47,963 bases of DNA from an uncultured Saprospiraceae bacterium (GTDB lineage: Bacteria; Bacteroidota; Bacteroidia; Chitinophagales; Saprospiraceae), in contig CALLMH010000009.1 of assembly GCA_938007965.1 (NCBI GenBank), forward strand, positions 1 to 47,963. The letters are read 5' to 3'. The stretch's first letter is position 1, and the number at the start of each line of letters is the position of its first letter. Made by a program: the position numbers and the translations under genes. The notes beneath the pieces were generated by a model. It ran no database searches and was not told the origin of the DNA. It saw only the letters and a list, made by a program, of their open reading frames with translations. Positions 17,767-26,434 of this stretch are shown here, piece by piece.

Positions 17767-18675
17767 ATGAATTCGAAATTAATAATTTTCATCTTAGTAC
17801 TAGGAGTCAGTTTCACCTCTTGCGTCAGTAAGAAGAAGTTCAGTTCACTCCAGTTGGAACTAGATTCTTTAAATAAAGAAATCGGAAGAGCTGGAGAAGA
17901 CCTCAATCGCGCATTGGTCAAACTAGAGAAATGTGAAAACGAGAAGACCTTACTGAAGGGAGATCAAAAAGCACTTGCATTGAGAAATGAACAAATAGCT
18001 GATCTGAAAGAACAAATTAAAGATCTGAAATTACAAAGAGACAAAACAGTATCTCAAGTCGGCGATCTCACTGTACTGTCTCAATCTGCAAATGATAATA
18101 TCGGAGAGACACTTCGTCAGCTTGAGGGAAAAGATCAGTATATCAGACTCGTACAAGCTGCAAGAAACAAAGCGGACTCTATCAATCTAGCACTTGCTGT
18201 AAACCTAAAGGGAGTTCTCAGAGATGGTATAGCTGATAATGATATCGACGTAAAAGTGGACAAAACAGTCGTATTCGTAAATCTATCTGACAAAATGCTA
18301 TACCAATCCGGTAGTTCTAGACTTACCACTAGGGCCAATGAAGTATTAGGCAAGGTTGCAGAAATCATCAAATCTAGACCTGATCTTGAAGTAATGGTAG
18401 AAGGTTACACTGATAATGTTCCAATCAGTAATAGCTGCATCCAAGATAATTGGGACTTGAGTGTACAAAGAGCGACAGCAGTGGTTAGGTTATTGCAGAA
18501 GAGTCATGGAATCGATCCTAATAGATTGATCGCAGCCGGTAGAGGAGAATACAATACCCTAGCTGATAATAATACTGCAGAAGGAAGATCCATCAATAGA
18601 AGAACGAGAATAATAATACTGCCTAAGTTGAATCAATTCTACGATTTATTGAATCCAGATTTGGCTCCAAAATAA
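17767..18675 (+). CDS. OmpA-family peptidoglycan-binding lipoprotein
   Basis: This is an outer-membrane lipoprotein that should tie the envelope to peptidoglycan. From ATG 17767 it has 302 residues. A signal peptide ends in the lipobox S-F-T-S-C with Cys19. A coiled coil (about 22-90, heptads rich in L and K/E) follows. The C-terminal OmpA domain (about 165-285) contains VMVEGYTDNVPI, N-W-D-L-S-V-Q-R-A, A-A-G-R-G-E-Y and N-R-R-T-R. An ATG 33 bp upstream in frame would add a polar tail before the signal peptide and is less likely. A strong terminator follows, so it is probably a single-gene unit. Confidence 0.93.
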   Translation: MNSKLIIFILVLGVSFTSCVSKKKFSSLQLELDSLNKEIGRAGEDLNRALVKLEKCENEKTLLKGDQKALALRNEQIADLKEQIKDLKLQRDKTVSQVGDLTVLSQSANDNIGETLRQLEGKDQYIRLVQAARNKADSINLALAVNLKGVLRDGIADNDIDVKVDKTVVFVNLSDKMLYQSGSSRLTTRANEVLGKVAEIIKSRPDLEVMVEGYTDNVPISNSCIQDNWDLSVQRATAVVRLLQKSHGIDPNRLIAAGRGEYNTLADNNTAEGRSINRRTRIIILPKLNQFYDLLNPDLAPK

Positions 18676-18700
18676 ATAGCGCAAGTATAAATTATATTAG

Positions 18701-18737
18701 AATGGCAACATGACTCGATTATGTTGCCATTTTTTTT
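18701..18737 (+). terminator. Rho-independent terminator of the OmpA-family gene
   Basis: A perfect 11-bp stem AATGGCAACAT/ATGTTGCCATT (18701-18711 and 18721-18731) with a 9-nt loop is followed by T residues to 18737. It lies 25 bp after the stop codon. Confidence 0.92.
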
Positions 18738-18866
18738 AACATAATTGATTTCAAATTTTAATACCTTAAGCAGCTTAGTGATACCCGAAAGCTATTTAAA
18801 ATCATAGTTTTAAAATCAAATCAATATATTTTCATCCACAAGACAAAATCACAACCATTAGTTTTC

Positions 18867-18874
18867 TATCTTTG
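18867..18874 (+). promoter_or_regulatory. TAnnTTTG promoter box before the small four-cysteine protein
   Basis: TATCTTTG matches the Bacteroidota -7 consensus exactly and lies 26 bp before the start codon at 18900. No TTG is seen at the ideal -33 distance, so this is only a half match. Confidence 0.4.
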
Positions 18875-18899
18875 TTGTAGTTATACAAAAGCAAATAAA

Positions 18900-19112
18900 A
18901 TGAAAGAGTTTTTATACATATTGGTCATCATATTCGTCACTTTTGGTATATCGTTTATACTGATAAATCTAAGACAAGTCGTAACTGGCAAAGAATTTAG
19001 AGGTACCTGCGCATCAAACAATCCTATGTTAAAAAATAAGATCGGAGAATGTAGCGTATGTGGTAAAGACCCTGATGAAGAGTGTAAGATGCCAGAAGTA
19101 AAGCCAGCCTAG
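18900..19112 (+). CDS. Small single-span membrane protein with four cysteines (NqrM-like layout)
   Basis: The 70-residue product has one N-terminal membrane helix (about 4-23) and a soluble tail with Cys37, Cys51, Cys54 and Cys62 (R-G-T-C, then GECSVCGK, then E-E-C-K). The layout of one helix, a G-T/S-C motif and a cysteine cluster resembles NqrM, a small metal-delivery factor for the Na+-pumping NADH dehydrogenase. However, no nqr genes are nearby and the spacing is not identical. It may equally be an unrelated zinc-ribbon membrane protein. A TAnnTTTG box sits 26 bp upstream, which supports it as a real gene. Confidence 0.65.
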   Translation: MKEFLYILVIIFVTFGISFILINLRQVVTGKEFRGTCASNNPMLKNKIGECSVCGKDPDEECKMPEVKPA

Positions 19113-19121
19113 GTTAAGAGT

Positions 19122-19202
19122 CTATCTCTGTAATAATCTAGTCCCGAATGATATGATGCCACCAAAGGCAAATAGGATCACGAAAATTGCTAAAATAAGC
19201 AT
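19122..19202 (-). CDS. Candidate 26-residue hydrophobic micro-protein
   Basis: On the minus strand an ATG at 19202 opens 26 codons ending in TAG. The peptide is one membrane helix (I-L-A-I-F-V-I-L-F-A-F-G-G-I-I) closed by a basic end (R-L-L-Q-R). This is the shape of small accessory subunits such as KdpF or CydX, but no partner gene stands next to it. It is convergent with the four-cysteine protein. An in-frame TAA lies just upstream, so it is not the tail of a longer gene. The rest of the gap (19203-19464) shows only a promoter-like motif. Confidence 0.3.
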   Translation of the reverse strand: MLILAIFVILFAFGGIISFGTRLLQR

Positions 19203-19391
19203 AGTTATTAATTAGATTGTCAATATAATATTAATACCTCTAGCTGTCAAATATAAAAGAAGATTAAATTTCCTTCTCATTCTAATTCCATGCTAAAAGT
19301 AAACTAATTAAGAGTTTTTCATACCTGATTCTCCTAATCATTTTGCAATTATAAAAACTTAAATGTATGATATTATACAAATACTTAATTA

Positions 19392-19421
19392 TTTGGAATA
19401 TTTATATTATGTATATATTTA
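19392..19421 (+). promoter_or_regulatory. Candidate promoter for the PIG-L deacetylase/symporter operon
   Basis: TTTG (19392-19395), an 18-bp spacer and TATATTTA (19414-19421) fit the Bacteroidota promoter pattern with the last base of the -7 box changed. The start codon is 43 bp downstream. Confidence 0.4.
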
Positions 19422-19464
19422 CACACTAATAATCAAATAATAACACCTCTTCTAAAAAGATAAT

Positions 19465-21993
19465 ATGAACATCGCTTCTTTGAAAACCAAGTTACTCGTA
19501 CCTTTTATTGCCTTTATTTTCTTATGTGCTACATCAAGTGCTCAATCTCAAAAGATAGAATCCTCAGGTGAAATTTTCAACGCGCTAGAGAAATTTGGAG
19601 TGTTGGCAAATGTCCTGTACGTAGCTGCCCATCCCGACGATGAGAATACGAGAATGATCAGCTATCTATCCAATGAAGTAAAAGCCAACACTAGATATCT
19701 ATCTCTTACTAGAGGTGATGGCGGTCAGAATCTCATAGGCCCCGAGATCAAAGAACTACTAGGTGTAATACGTACACAAGAATTACTTGCCGCACGTAGA
19801 ATAGATGGCGGTTCGCAAATGTTTTCAAGGGCCAATGATTTTGGATATTCTAAAAATGCTGAGGAAACCATAAAAATATGGGATGATGAGGCTGTATTAT
19901 CCGACGTAGTATGGGCGATTAGAAAATTTAGACCAGATGTAATTATCAATCGGTTTGATCATCGGACCTCAGGAAAAACACACGGACACCATACAGCTTC
20001 TGCTATGCTTAGTCACAAAGCATGGGATCTTGTCGGAGACAGAACGAAGTTTCCGGACCAACTACAATATGTTGATGTGTGGACACCGAAGCGCCAATTT
20101 ATGAATACATCATGGTGGTTCTATGGCAGTAGAGAAAACTTTGCGAAAGCCGACAAAACCAATCTGATGAGTGTGGATATAGGTGTATACTACCCTATCT
20201 TGGGTACCTCTAATAATGAAATCGCTGCCGAATCTAGAAGCCAGCACGTATGTCAAGGAATGGGTTCGACACCAAGAAGAGGATCACAACTAGAATATTT
20301 TGAACTTCTACACGGAGATATGCCTCCGAATAAGGCTGATATATTTGAAGGCATAAATACTACATGGTCAAGAGTCAAGGGAGGAGAAGAAATCGAACGA
20401 AAACTAGATAAAGTAATTGTTGATTTCGACTTTAGAGCGCCTTCAAAATCACTTCCTGCATTAGCAGATATAAGAAATCAGATTGCAAACCTAGAGGACA
20501 CATTTTGGAAAGATCAAAAACTCCCACAAATAGACAGAATCATAGAAGCTTGTGCTGGATTATTTCTAGAAATGAATGCCAATAGAAATTATGCTACTCC
20601 TGGTTCAGAGATAGAATTATCTACAGAAGTCATCAAACGACTAAGAGGAGATGTAAAATTGAAAGGTTTATCGGTAAGTAACACCTCTATTGACACTTCA
20701 CTAGATATCTCACTTGGAGATAATGAAGGTATCTTATTTGACCACACCATCAATATCAGTGATCAGGCTCCTCGCACATCTGCCTATTGGCTCAAAGAAG
20801 AAGGATCGCTCGGTATGTACAAAGTAAATGACAGGCAAAAAATCGGAATGCCTGAGTCGGAAAGATACTTGGTTGCACACTTCGACCTAGAAATAAACGG
20901 AGTACCACTCACGATATCTAATCCAGTAACGTATAAATATACTGATCCTGAAAAAGGACAAGTTCATCAACCCTTCGAGATCGTAGAACCACTGTACACC
21001 AGTATAAAGGATAAAGTCTACATCTTCTCTGAGCAAAGAAGTAAATCTGTAGCGGTATCTGTAAAAGCTATGGAAAACCAACAGGCCGGTTCAGTTGCTC
21101 TTTCGCTACCTAAGGGATGGTCTTCCACACCAGAAAGCATAGATTTCTTAATCAAGAATAAGGGCGAGGAACAATCATTTGACTTTACAGTGATCCCTCC
21201 GAAGAATCCACAATCCATAGTCGTCAATCCTGTGGTTACTTCAGTAGATGGAAAATCATATAACACGGAATTGTTTAAGATTGATTACAACCATATCCCC
21301 TTACAACTGGTTTCATTGCCTGCCAAAGCTAAATTTGTAAATCTCGATATCAAAAAAGAAGGAAACAGAATCGCCTATATCGAAGGCGCAGGAGATGCAA
21401 TACCTGCCAGTCTTGAGCAGATCGGTTATAATGTCACCATGGTAAGTCCCAATGAAATATCAGCGGAATATCTTGAGACATTTGATGCAGCTATTATGGG
21501 CATCCGAGCATACAATAAATGGGAAGACCTAAAGTACAAGCAGGAAGAGCTCATGAAATACGTAGAAGAAGGAGGGAACATGATCGTTCAATATAATACT
21601 AACAGGAGGCTCAAAGTCGATAATATCGGACCATACCCAATACAACTATCTAGAGATAGAGTCTCAGTAGAAGAAGCTCCCGTACGAATGCTCGCACCAA
21701 ACCATGAAGTTCTCAATTTCCCAAATAAGATTACACAGGATGATTTCGATGGCTGGGTGCAAGAAAGAGGCCTCTACTTCGCTAATGAATGGGACGATAA
21801 ATACACAGCGATCTTATCTAGTAATGATCCAGGAGAAGATGCTAAAGATGGAGGGATGCTTATCGCGAAGCATGGTAAAGGCTATTTCACATATACGGGC
21901 TACAGTTGGTTCAGAAATCTTCCCGCTGGTGTACCTGGTGCCTACCGATTATTTACAAATATAATTTCATTAGGAAACATAGACAGACCATAA
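19465..21993 (+). CDS. Secreted PIG-L (LmbE-like) family deacetylase
   Basis: This is a zinc-dependent de-N-acetylase acting on a sugar-like substrate outside the cytoplasm. The 842 residues start with a signal peptide (about 1-26, ending T-S-S-A-Q). The PIG-L domain carries AHPDDE (55-60) and T-H-G-H-H (172-176), the zinc ligands. A long middle region (about 330-620) looks like beta-sandwich modules. The C-terminal part (about 625-835) resembles a ThuA/glutamine-amidotransferase-like fold (A-I-M-G-I-R-A-Y-N, then Y-V-E-E-G-G-N-M-I-V-Q-Y-N-T). It heads a tight cluster with a 33-residue membrane peptide and a sodium symporter, which suggests that a product or related solute is imported. The substrate is unknown. 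Confidence 0.9.
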   Translation: MNIASLKTKLLVPFIAFIFLCATSSAQSQKIESSGEIFNALEKFGVLANVLYVAAHPDDENTRMISYLSNEVKANTRYLSLTRGDGGQNLIGPEIKELLGVIRTQELLAARRIDGGSQMFSRANDFGYSKNAEETIKIWDDEAVLSDVVWAIRKFRPDVIINRFDHRTSGKTHGHHTASAMLSHKAWDLVGDRTKFPDQLQYVDVWTPKRQFMNTSWWFYGSRENFAKADKTNLMSVDIGVYYPILGTSNNEIAAESRSQHVCQGMGSTPRRGSQLEYFELLHGDMPPNKADIFEGINTTWSRVKGGEEIERKLDKVIVDFDFRAPSKSLPALADIRNQIANLEDTFWKDQKLPQIDRIIEACAGLFLEMNANRNYATPGSEIELSTEVIKRLRGDVKLKGLSVSNTSIDTSLDISLGDNEGILFDHTINISDQAPRTSAYWLKEEGSLGMYKVNDRQKIGMPESERYLVAHFDLEINGVPLTISNPVTYKYTDPEKGQVHQPFEIVEPLYTSIKDKVYIFSEQRSKSVAVSVKAMENQQAGSVALSLPKGWSSTPESIDFLIKNKGEEQSFDFTVIPPKNPQSIVVNPVVTSVDGKSYNTELFKIDYNHIPLQLVSLPAKAKFVNLDIKKEGNRIAYIEGAGDAIPASLEQIGYNVTMVSPNEISAEYLETFDAAIMGIRAYNKWEDLKYKQEELMKYVEEGGNMIVQYNTNRRLKVDNIGPYPIQLSRDRVSVEEAPVRMLAPNHEVLNFPNKITQDDFDGWVQERGLYFANEWDDKYTAILSSNDPGEDAKDGGMLIAKHGKGYFTYTGYSWFRNLPAGVPGAYRLFTNIISLGNIDRP

Positions 21994-21994
21994 C

Positions 21995-22096
21995 ATGAGT
22001 GACCAACCCACCTGGAGAAAGAGCTATACTATGGTGATAGTACTAAATGCACTGTACATCATTATTTTCTTTTTCATCATGAAAACATTCGGATAG
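21995..22096 (+). CDS. 33-residue single-span protein, probable symporter accessory peptide
   Basis: The ATG lies one base after the deacetylase stop, and the TAG directly abuts the symporter ATG at 22097. The peptide starts MSDQPTWRKSYT, then has one membrane helix of about 18 residues (V-I-V-L-N-A-L-Y-I-I-I-F-F-F-I-M) and ends K-T-F-G. The perfect packing between two genes and the clean amphipathic head plus helix argue for a translated subunit. Small accessory proteins of this kind (for example DUF3311/DUF485-type partners) are known before SSS-family transporters. Homology was not tested. Confidence 0.7.
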   Translation: MSDQPTWRKSYTMVIVLNALYIIIFFFIMKTFG

Positions 22097-23758
22097 ATGT
22101 CACAGATAGATTGGATAATACTGGTTTCTACCTTGGCATTTATAGTGATCTATGGCGTATGGAAGACGCGTAAGAATGAAGGTATGGATAGCTACCTACG
22201 TGGTGGTCAAGAAGCGAAATGGGCTACTGTAGGATTAAGTGTCATGGCTACTCAAGCGAGTGCCATCACATTCTTATCCACTCCAGGCCAAGCGTATCAT
22301 GACGGTATGGGATTTGTTCAGTTTTACATCGGATTGCCATTGGCGATGGTAATCATCTGTATTACATTTATCCCTATCTATCATAAGCTAAAAGTCTATA
22401 CCGCATACGAATATCTAGAATCAAGATTTGATCTTAAGACTAGGACACTGGCTGCAGTATTATTCTTAATCCAACGTGGATTAGCGGCCGGAATCACCAT
22501 CTATGCACCAGCGATTATACTTTCGACCATATTAGGTTGGAATCTCTATCAGCTGATCATTATCATCGGAATATTGGTGATTATATACACTGTATTGGGA
22601 GGAACAAAAGCGGTAAATGTCACCCAAAAACAACAAATGGGAGTCATAATGTTCGGTATGTTCGTTGCATTTTATTTAATCCTCAGCTATCTACCAGAAG
22701 GTGTTGGATTCATGGATGCACTATCTATAGCTGGTGCGGGAGATAAGATGGATATTGTGGACTTTTCTTTCGACCCTAAATCAAAATATACATTCTGGTC
22801 AGGAATCACAGGAGGTCTCTTCTTAGCACTCTCCTACTTCGGCACTGATCAATCACAAGTACAACGATACCTGTCTGCAAAATCCGTCAATGAATCAAGG
22901 ATGGGACTCATCATGAACGGCTTGCTCAAAGTCCCAATGCAGTTCTTTATTTTGTTAGTGGGCGTAATGGTTTTTGTTTTTTATCAATTTAATAAGGCTC
23001 CGATATTCTTCAATCCTACAGGAGAAATGATCTATGAAACATCAGCCGCCGATGAGTACAGAGCGATAGAGTCTACATATGATCAACTGTTCATCGAAAA
23101 AGAAAACTTATATCAATCAATAGCTGAGACAGGAGTTACCGAAGCGCTTACTCAAGATATAAATGCAATAAATGAAAAAGAGAGAACGATCAGAAATCAA
23201 GCGAAGGAAGTTATAAAACAAAATCTCCCTCAGATAGAAACCAATGATAAAGATTATGTATTTATCACTTTTATCCTTAATTATCTACCGAAGGGATTGA
23301 TCGGCTTATTGCTGGCGATGATATTCTCGGCTGCTATGTCGAGTACCGCATCGGAATTGAATGCTCTCGGATCTACTACTTCAGTAGATATATACCGCAG
23401 ACGGATCCCAGGAAAATCTGATGAGCATTATCTATTGATGACTAAGGTCCTTACGCTATTTTGGGGAATCATAGCCATATGTTTTGCGTGTTACGGAACT
23501 TTATTTGAGAATCTTATACAATTTGTCAATATAGTAGGAAGTGTATTCTACGGTACCATTTTAGGAATTTTCTTAGTGGGTTTTTATATAAAATCAGTAA
23601 AGGGTAATGCTATATTCTGGGCTGCACTCATCTCGGAGACAATTATAGTCATAATCTTCTGGATGGATGTCGTAGGTTATCTCTGGCTCAATGCTATTGG
23701 ATGTCTCCTGGTAACGATATTTGCGTTATTCATTCAAAAAATATCAAAAGACGCATAA
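22097..23758 (+). CDS. Sodium:solute symporter (SSS family) with a charged insert
   Basis: This secondary transporter couples Na+ to solute uptake across the inner membrane. The 553 residues have about 13 hydrophobic helices and SSS features: S-Y-L-R-G-G, a T-Q-A-S-A-I-T-F-L-S helix, G-G-T-K-A-V-N-V-T-Q, G-T-D-Q-S-Q-V-Q-R-Y-L and A-A-M-S-S-T-A-S-E-L-N. Between the helix ending near 297 and the one starting near 387 lies a charged stretch of about 80 residues predicted as a coiled coil (about 315-380). It is translated directly after a 33-residue membrane peptide. The partner deacetylase upstream hints at a sugar or amino-sugar type substrate; this is inference. Confidence 0.92.
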   Translation: MSQIDWIILVSTLAFIVIYGVWKTRKNEGMDSYLRGGQEAKWATVGLSVMATQASAITFLSTPGQAYHDGMGFVQFYIGLPLAMVIICITFIPIYHKLKVYTAYEYLESRFDLKTRTLAAVLFLIQRGLAAGITIYAPAIILSTILGWNLYQLIIIIGILVIIYTVLGGTKAVNVTQKQQMGVIMFGMFVAFYLILSYLPEGVGFMDALSIAGAGDKMDIVDFSFDPKSKYTFWSGITGGLFLALSYFGTDQSQVQRYLSAKSVNESRMGLIMNGLLKVPMQFFILLVGVMVFVFYQFNKAPIFFNPTGEMIYETSAADEYRAIESTYDQLFIEKENLYQSIAETGVTEALTQDINAINEKERTIRNQAKEVIKQNLPQIETNDKDYVFITFILNYLPKGLIGLLLAMIFSAAMSSTASELNALGSTTSVDIYRRRIPGKSDEHYLLMTKVLTLFWGIIAICFACYGTLFENLIQFVNIVGSVFYGTILGIFLVGFYIKSVKGNAIFWAALISETIIVIIFWMDVVGYLWLNAIGCLLVTIFALFIQKISKDA

Positions 23759-23929
23759 TTTCCAATATATTTAGCCTTTCATAATTCGTTGATTATCTAT
23801 TTATTAACGAGCTCTTGAAATAATACTTATGAAATAACATTGGAGTGTGATACGTTTTTGAGGAGTGATTTTATAAAATAGAGTTCAATATGATAGCGTA
23901 AATCTAAAATTGAATATCAAATACAGATT

Positions 23930-26377
23930 ATGGAAAATCCATTGGTAAAGAAAGAAGGGGCGAAAGAAGTTGATCAAAATAACAAAGCTAAAATAATCGA
24001 CCTACCAACTGTAGATTTTGATTTCAGCGCTCTTATTGATGGTGAAGATCTATATATCCCCACGGAGATTTTCGTAGATACGATAGCTAAAAATGATAAG
24101 CTACTTCCATACGAGACATATTTCAGCTTCAATAAATACATAGCACAATTACGATCATACCACAAAGAGAATAACTATGATCATCAAAACAGCATCCTAA
24201 AATTACTAGAAGATTCGGAAGCTAACCTATGCCAAGATAATGTTGATCATTGCCAGATCATGCAATCAAAAGCAGCACAGATGTTGCTTCCTTCCATGTT
24301 TTTCCAAAATGAAAAGAGTTTTATCTCAAAACCATTTGCAAAGCAGATGATAAGCTCTACTGCAGGGATGGAGAAGTTCATGTCTGATAAGGATTGGGAA
24401 ATAAGGGTAAATCCTACAGTGATAAGTAAGACGTTAAACATCATTGCTATGGGGAGCTACATCCTTCAGTATTGTTATGGTATCGAGGCCTTTGAACTAT
24501 TCACAGATCAGATCAAATTTAAAAACAAAAGGACTAAAATTGAAAAATACGAGGACATAGAAATTAAGTTAGACTATGTAGAGGTCGTACAGAAAAAACC
24601 ATTACTACCGCTATCCGATGTGCAGATCAGATCTCTACTTGAGAATTCTGAAGATGTAAATCTATGGTTAGAATTGTTACCACCTGACCGGTTCGCTTTC
24701 AAGGGGTTTTCGATCGGTACGTTGCATGATGTCACGAAAGTACAGATCCATTCGCTTATGCGAGAATCAATAACAACGATGACTGAGCAAAGGGATCCCG
24801 TCAAGACATTGATATATGTAACAAAATTATTCCGTTCATATTTGAATGATTCAAGTATTCAAGTAGGTTTGGCGAATTTGAAGTTCGTAGATCTCATAGA
24901 CAAGGATTCTGTATCTCTCAGCCTTACCAAAGAACTGAATATAAGAAACATAATATCAAAAGAGAAGGAAGAAGGAAGCTGTATCTATAGTGACGCAGCA
25001 TTCAAGCAAAAAACAATAATACTAGACGATATCAATCAAAGAGAGCCCAAATCTCCCTCTGAGCGAAAACTTATAGAACAAGGAATTCGGAGTATCATAT
25101 TAATACCAGTCATCAATGAAGCTGGTAAGCAAATATCAGTATTAGAAATAGGCAGTACCAATAAATATGGTGTCAATAGTATCGTCAAACTCCGTCTCGA
25201 AGAAATGATTGGATTGATGAAGCTGATGATGATCACCTTCTACTCTGAAATGGATAAAAGTGTAGATCTTGTAATCAGAGATAACTTCACATCTATACAT
25301 CCGAGTGTAGAGTGGAAATTCAAAGAAGTAGCTACGAGATACAAAATAAATCAAATGAAGAATAAGACAAATGGTCTTATCGATCCTGTAAAATTTGATA
25401 ATGTATATCCTCTATATGGACAAGCGGATATAGTCGGAAGCTCTACATTAAGAAACCAAGCACTAAGAGAAGATCTACTGTATAATCTTACCGCACTCAA
25501 TAAACTAATAACTACATGGCTTAAATCCCAACATCTCTTCCTTTTAGAATCCTATAAAATCAAAATAGAAAGTATCATCACGCATCTAAGTCAAGATATA
25601 GAATCTAGTGATGAATCAATAATAATGGATTTACTTCACAATAAGATTCATCCATTACTAAAGGAACTAAAAGGTAGATTCAAAAACCTCCCGGGCAGCC
25701 CTTATAGTAAATACATATCTATATTGGATAGTAAGTTTGGAATCGTCTACAACAAGCGAAAACTATACGAACAAAGTGTAACTATCATGAATGGTAGATT
25801 GTCCACTTTTTTCATGCGAGAAGATCAGCAAATGCAGAATACACTGCCTCACTTCTTCGAAAAATACAAAACTGATGGCGTCGAATACAACATCTATGTA
25901 GGTCAAAGTCTCCTAGAAAACGAGACCTTCACGAAAAACGACCTTAGAGAATTCCGAATATGGCAATTACAAATGATGATAGATGTAACGCAAATAGTAG
26001 AAAAACTATCTCCTAAATTACCAGTACAAATTACAACTGCACAACTCATCTTCGTATATAATAATGAGTTGAACATCAAGTTCCGAATGGAAGAAAAGAA
26101 ATTTGATGTAGATGGTGCTTATAATGTTCGGTACGAAATATTAAAAAAGAGAATTGACAAGGCTACCATAAAAGGAACAGATGAAAGATTGACTATCTCT
26201 GGTAAAGTAGCCATCGTGTATCTCCAAGAAAAAGAAAGAAGAGAATATATAGAATACATAGATTTTCTCAGACATAATGATCAGATCGAAGACGGTATTG
26301 AAGAGTTGGAGCTGAATAAACTCGAAGGTGCAGAAGGATTAAAAGCATTGCGAATCACAGTAAAAAAGGAACAATAA
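23930..26377 (+). CDS. Large GAF-domain protein of unknown function, upstream of an HD-PycTM gene
   Basis: The 815-residue soluble protein has no signal peptide or membrane segment. A region at about 290-440 reads as a GAF-type ligand-binding domain: V-K-T-L-I-Y-V-T-K-L-F, S-D-A-A-F-K-Q-K-T-I-I-L, G-I-R-S-I-I-L-I-P-V and L-E-I-G-S at the last strands. The N-terminal 280 and C-terminal 370 residues are alpha-helical and unassigned. No class III cyclase, histidine kinase, HD or GGDEF motif is visible. It is followed after 57 bp by the HD-PycTM gene on the same strand, so the two probably form an operon in which this protein could be the sensor or regulator. Function is not known. Confidence 0.8.
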   Translation: MENPLVKKEGAKEVDQNNKAKIIDLPTVDFDFSALIDGEDLYIPTEIFVDTIAKNDKLLPYETYFSFNKYIAQLRSYHKENNYDHQNSILKLLEDSEANLCQDNVDHCQIMQSKAAQMLLPSMFFQNEKSFISKPFAKQMISSTAGMEKFMSDKDWEIRVNPTVISKTLNIIAMGSYILQYCYGIEAFELFTDQIKFKNKRTKIEKYEDIEIKLDYVEVVQKKPLLPLSDVQIRSLLENSEDVNLWLELLPPDRFAFKGFSIGTLHDVTKVQIHSLMRESITTMTEQRDPVKTLIYVTKLFRSYLNDSSIQVGLANLKFVDLIDKDSVSLSLTKELNIRNIISKEKEEGSCIYSDAAFKQKTIILDDINQREPKSPSERKLIEQGIRSIILIPVINEAGKQISVLEIGSTNKYGVNSIVKLRLEEMIGLMKLMMITFYSEMDKSVDLVIRDNFTSIHPSVEWKFKEVATRYKINQMKNKTNGLIDPVKFDNVYPLYGQADIVGSSTLRNQALREDLLYNLTALNKLITTWLKSQHLFLLESYKIKIESIITHLSQDIESSDESIIMDLLHNKIHPLLKELKGRFKNLPGSPYSKYISILDSKFGIVYNKRKLYEQSVTIMNGRLSTFFMREDQQMQNTLPHFFEKYKTDGVEYNIYVGQSLLENETFTKNDLREFRIWQLQMMIDVTQIVEKLSPKLPVQITTAQLIFVYNNELNIKFRMEEKKFDVDGAYNVRYEILKKRIDKATIKGTDERLTISGKVAIVYLQEKERREYIEYIDFLRHNDQIEDGIEELELNKLEGAEGLKALRITVKKEQ

Positions 26378-26434
26378 AAGCGTTCCACTCCTTTAAAATG
26401 TAGATTTGTCAGAGATAATAGTAAATTTGATTCT

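Noticed and set aside
23930-26377. Possible cyclase domain in the GAF protein to complete a Pycsar pair
   Set aside because: No class III cyclase metal-binding Asp pair or substrate motif was found. The unassigned ends are helical, so a cyclase was not called.
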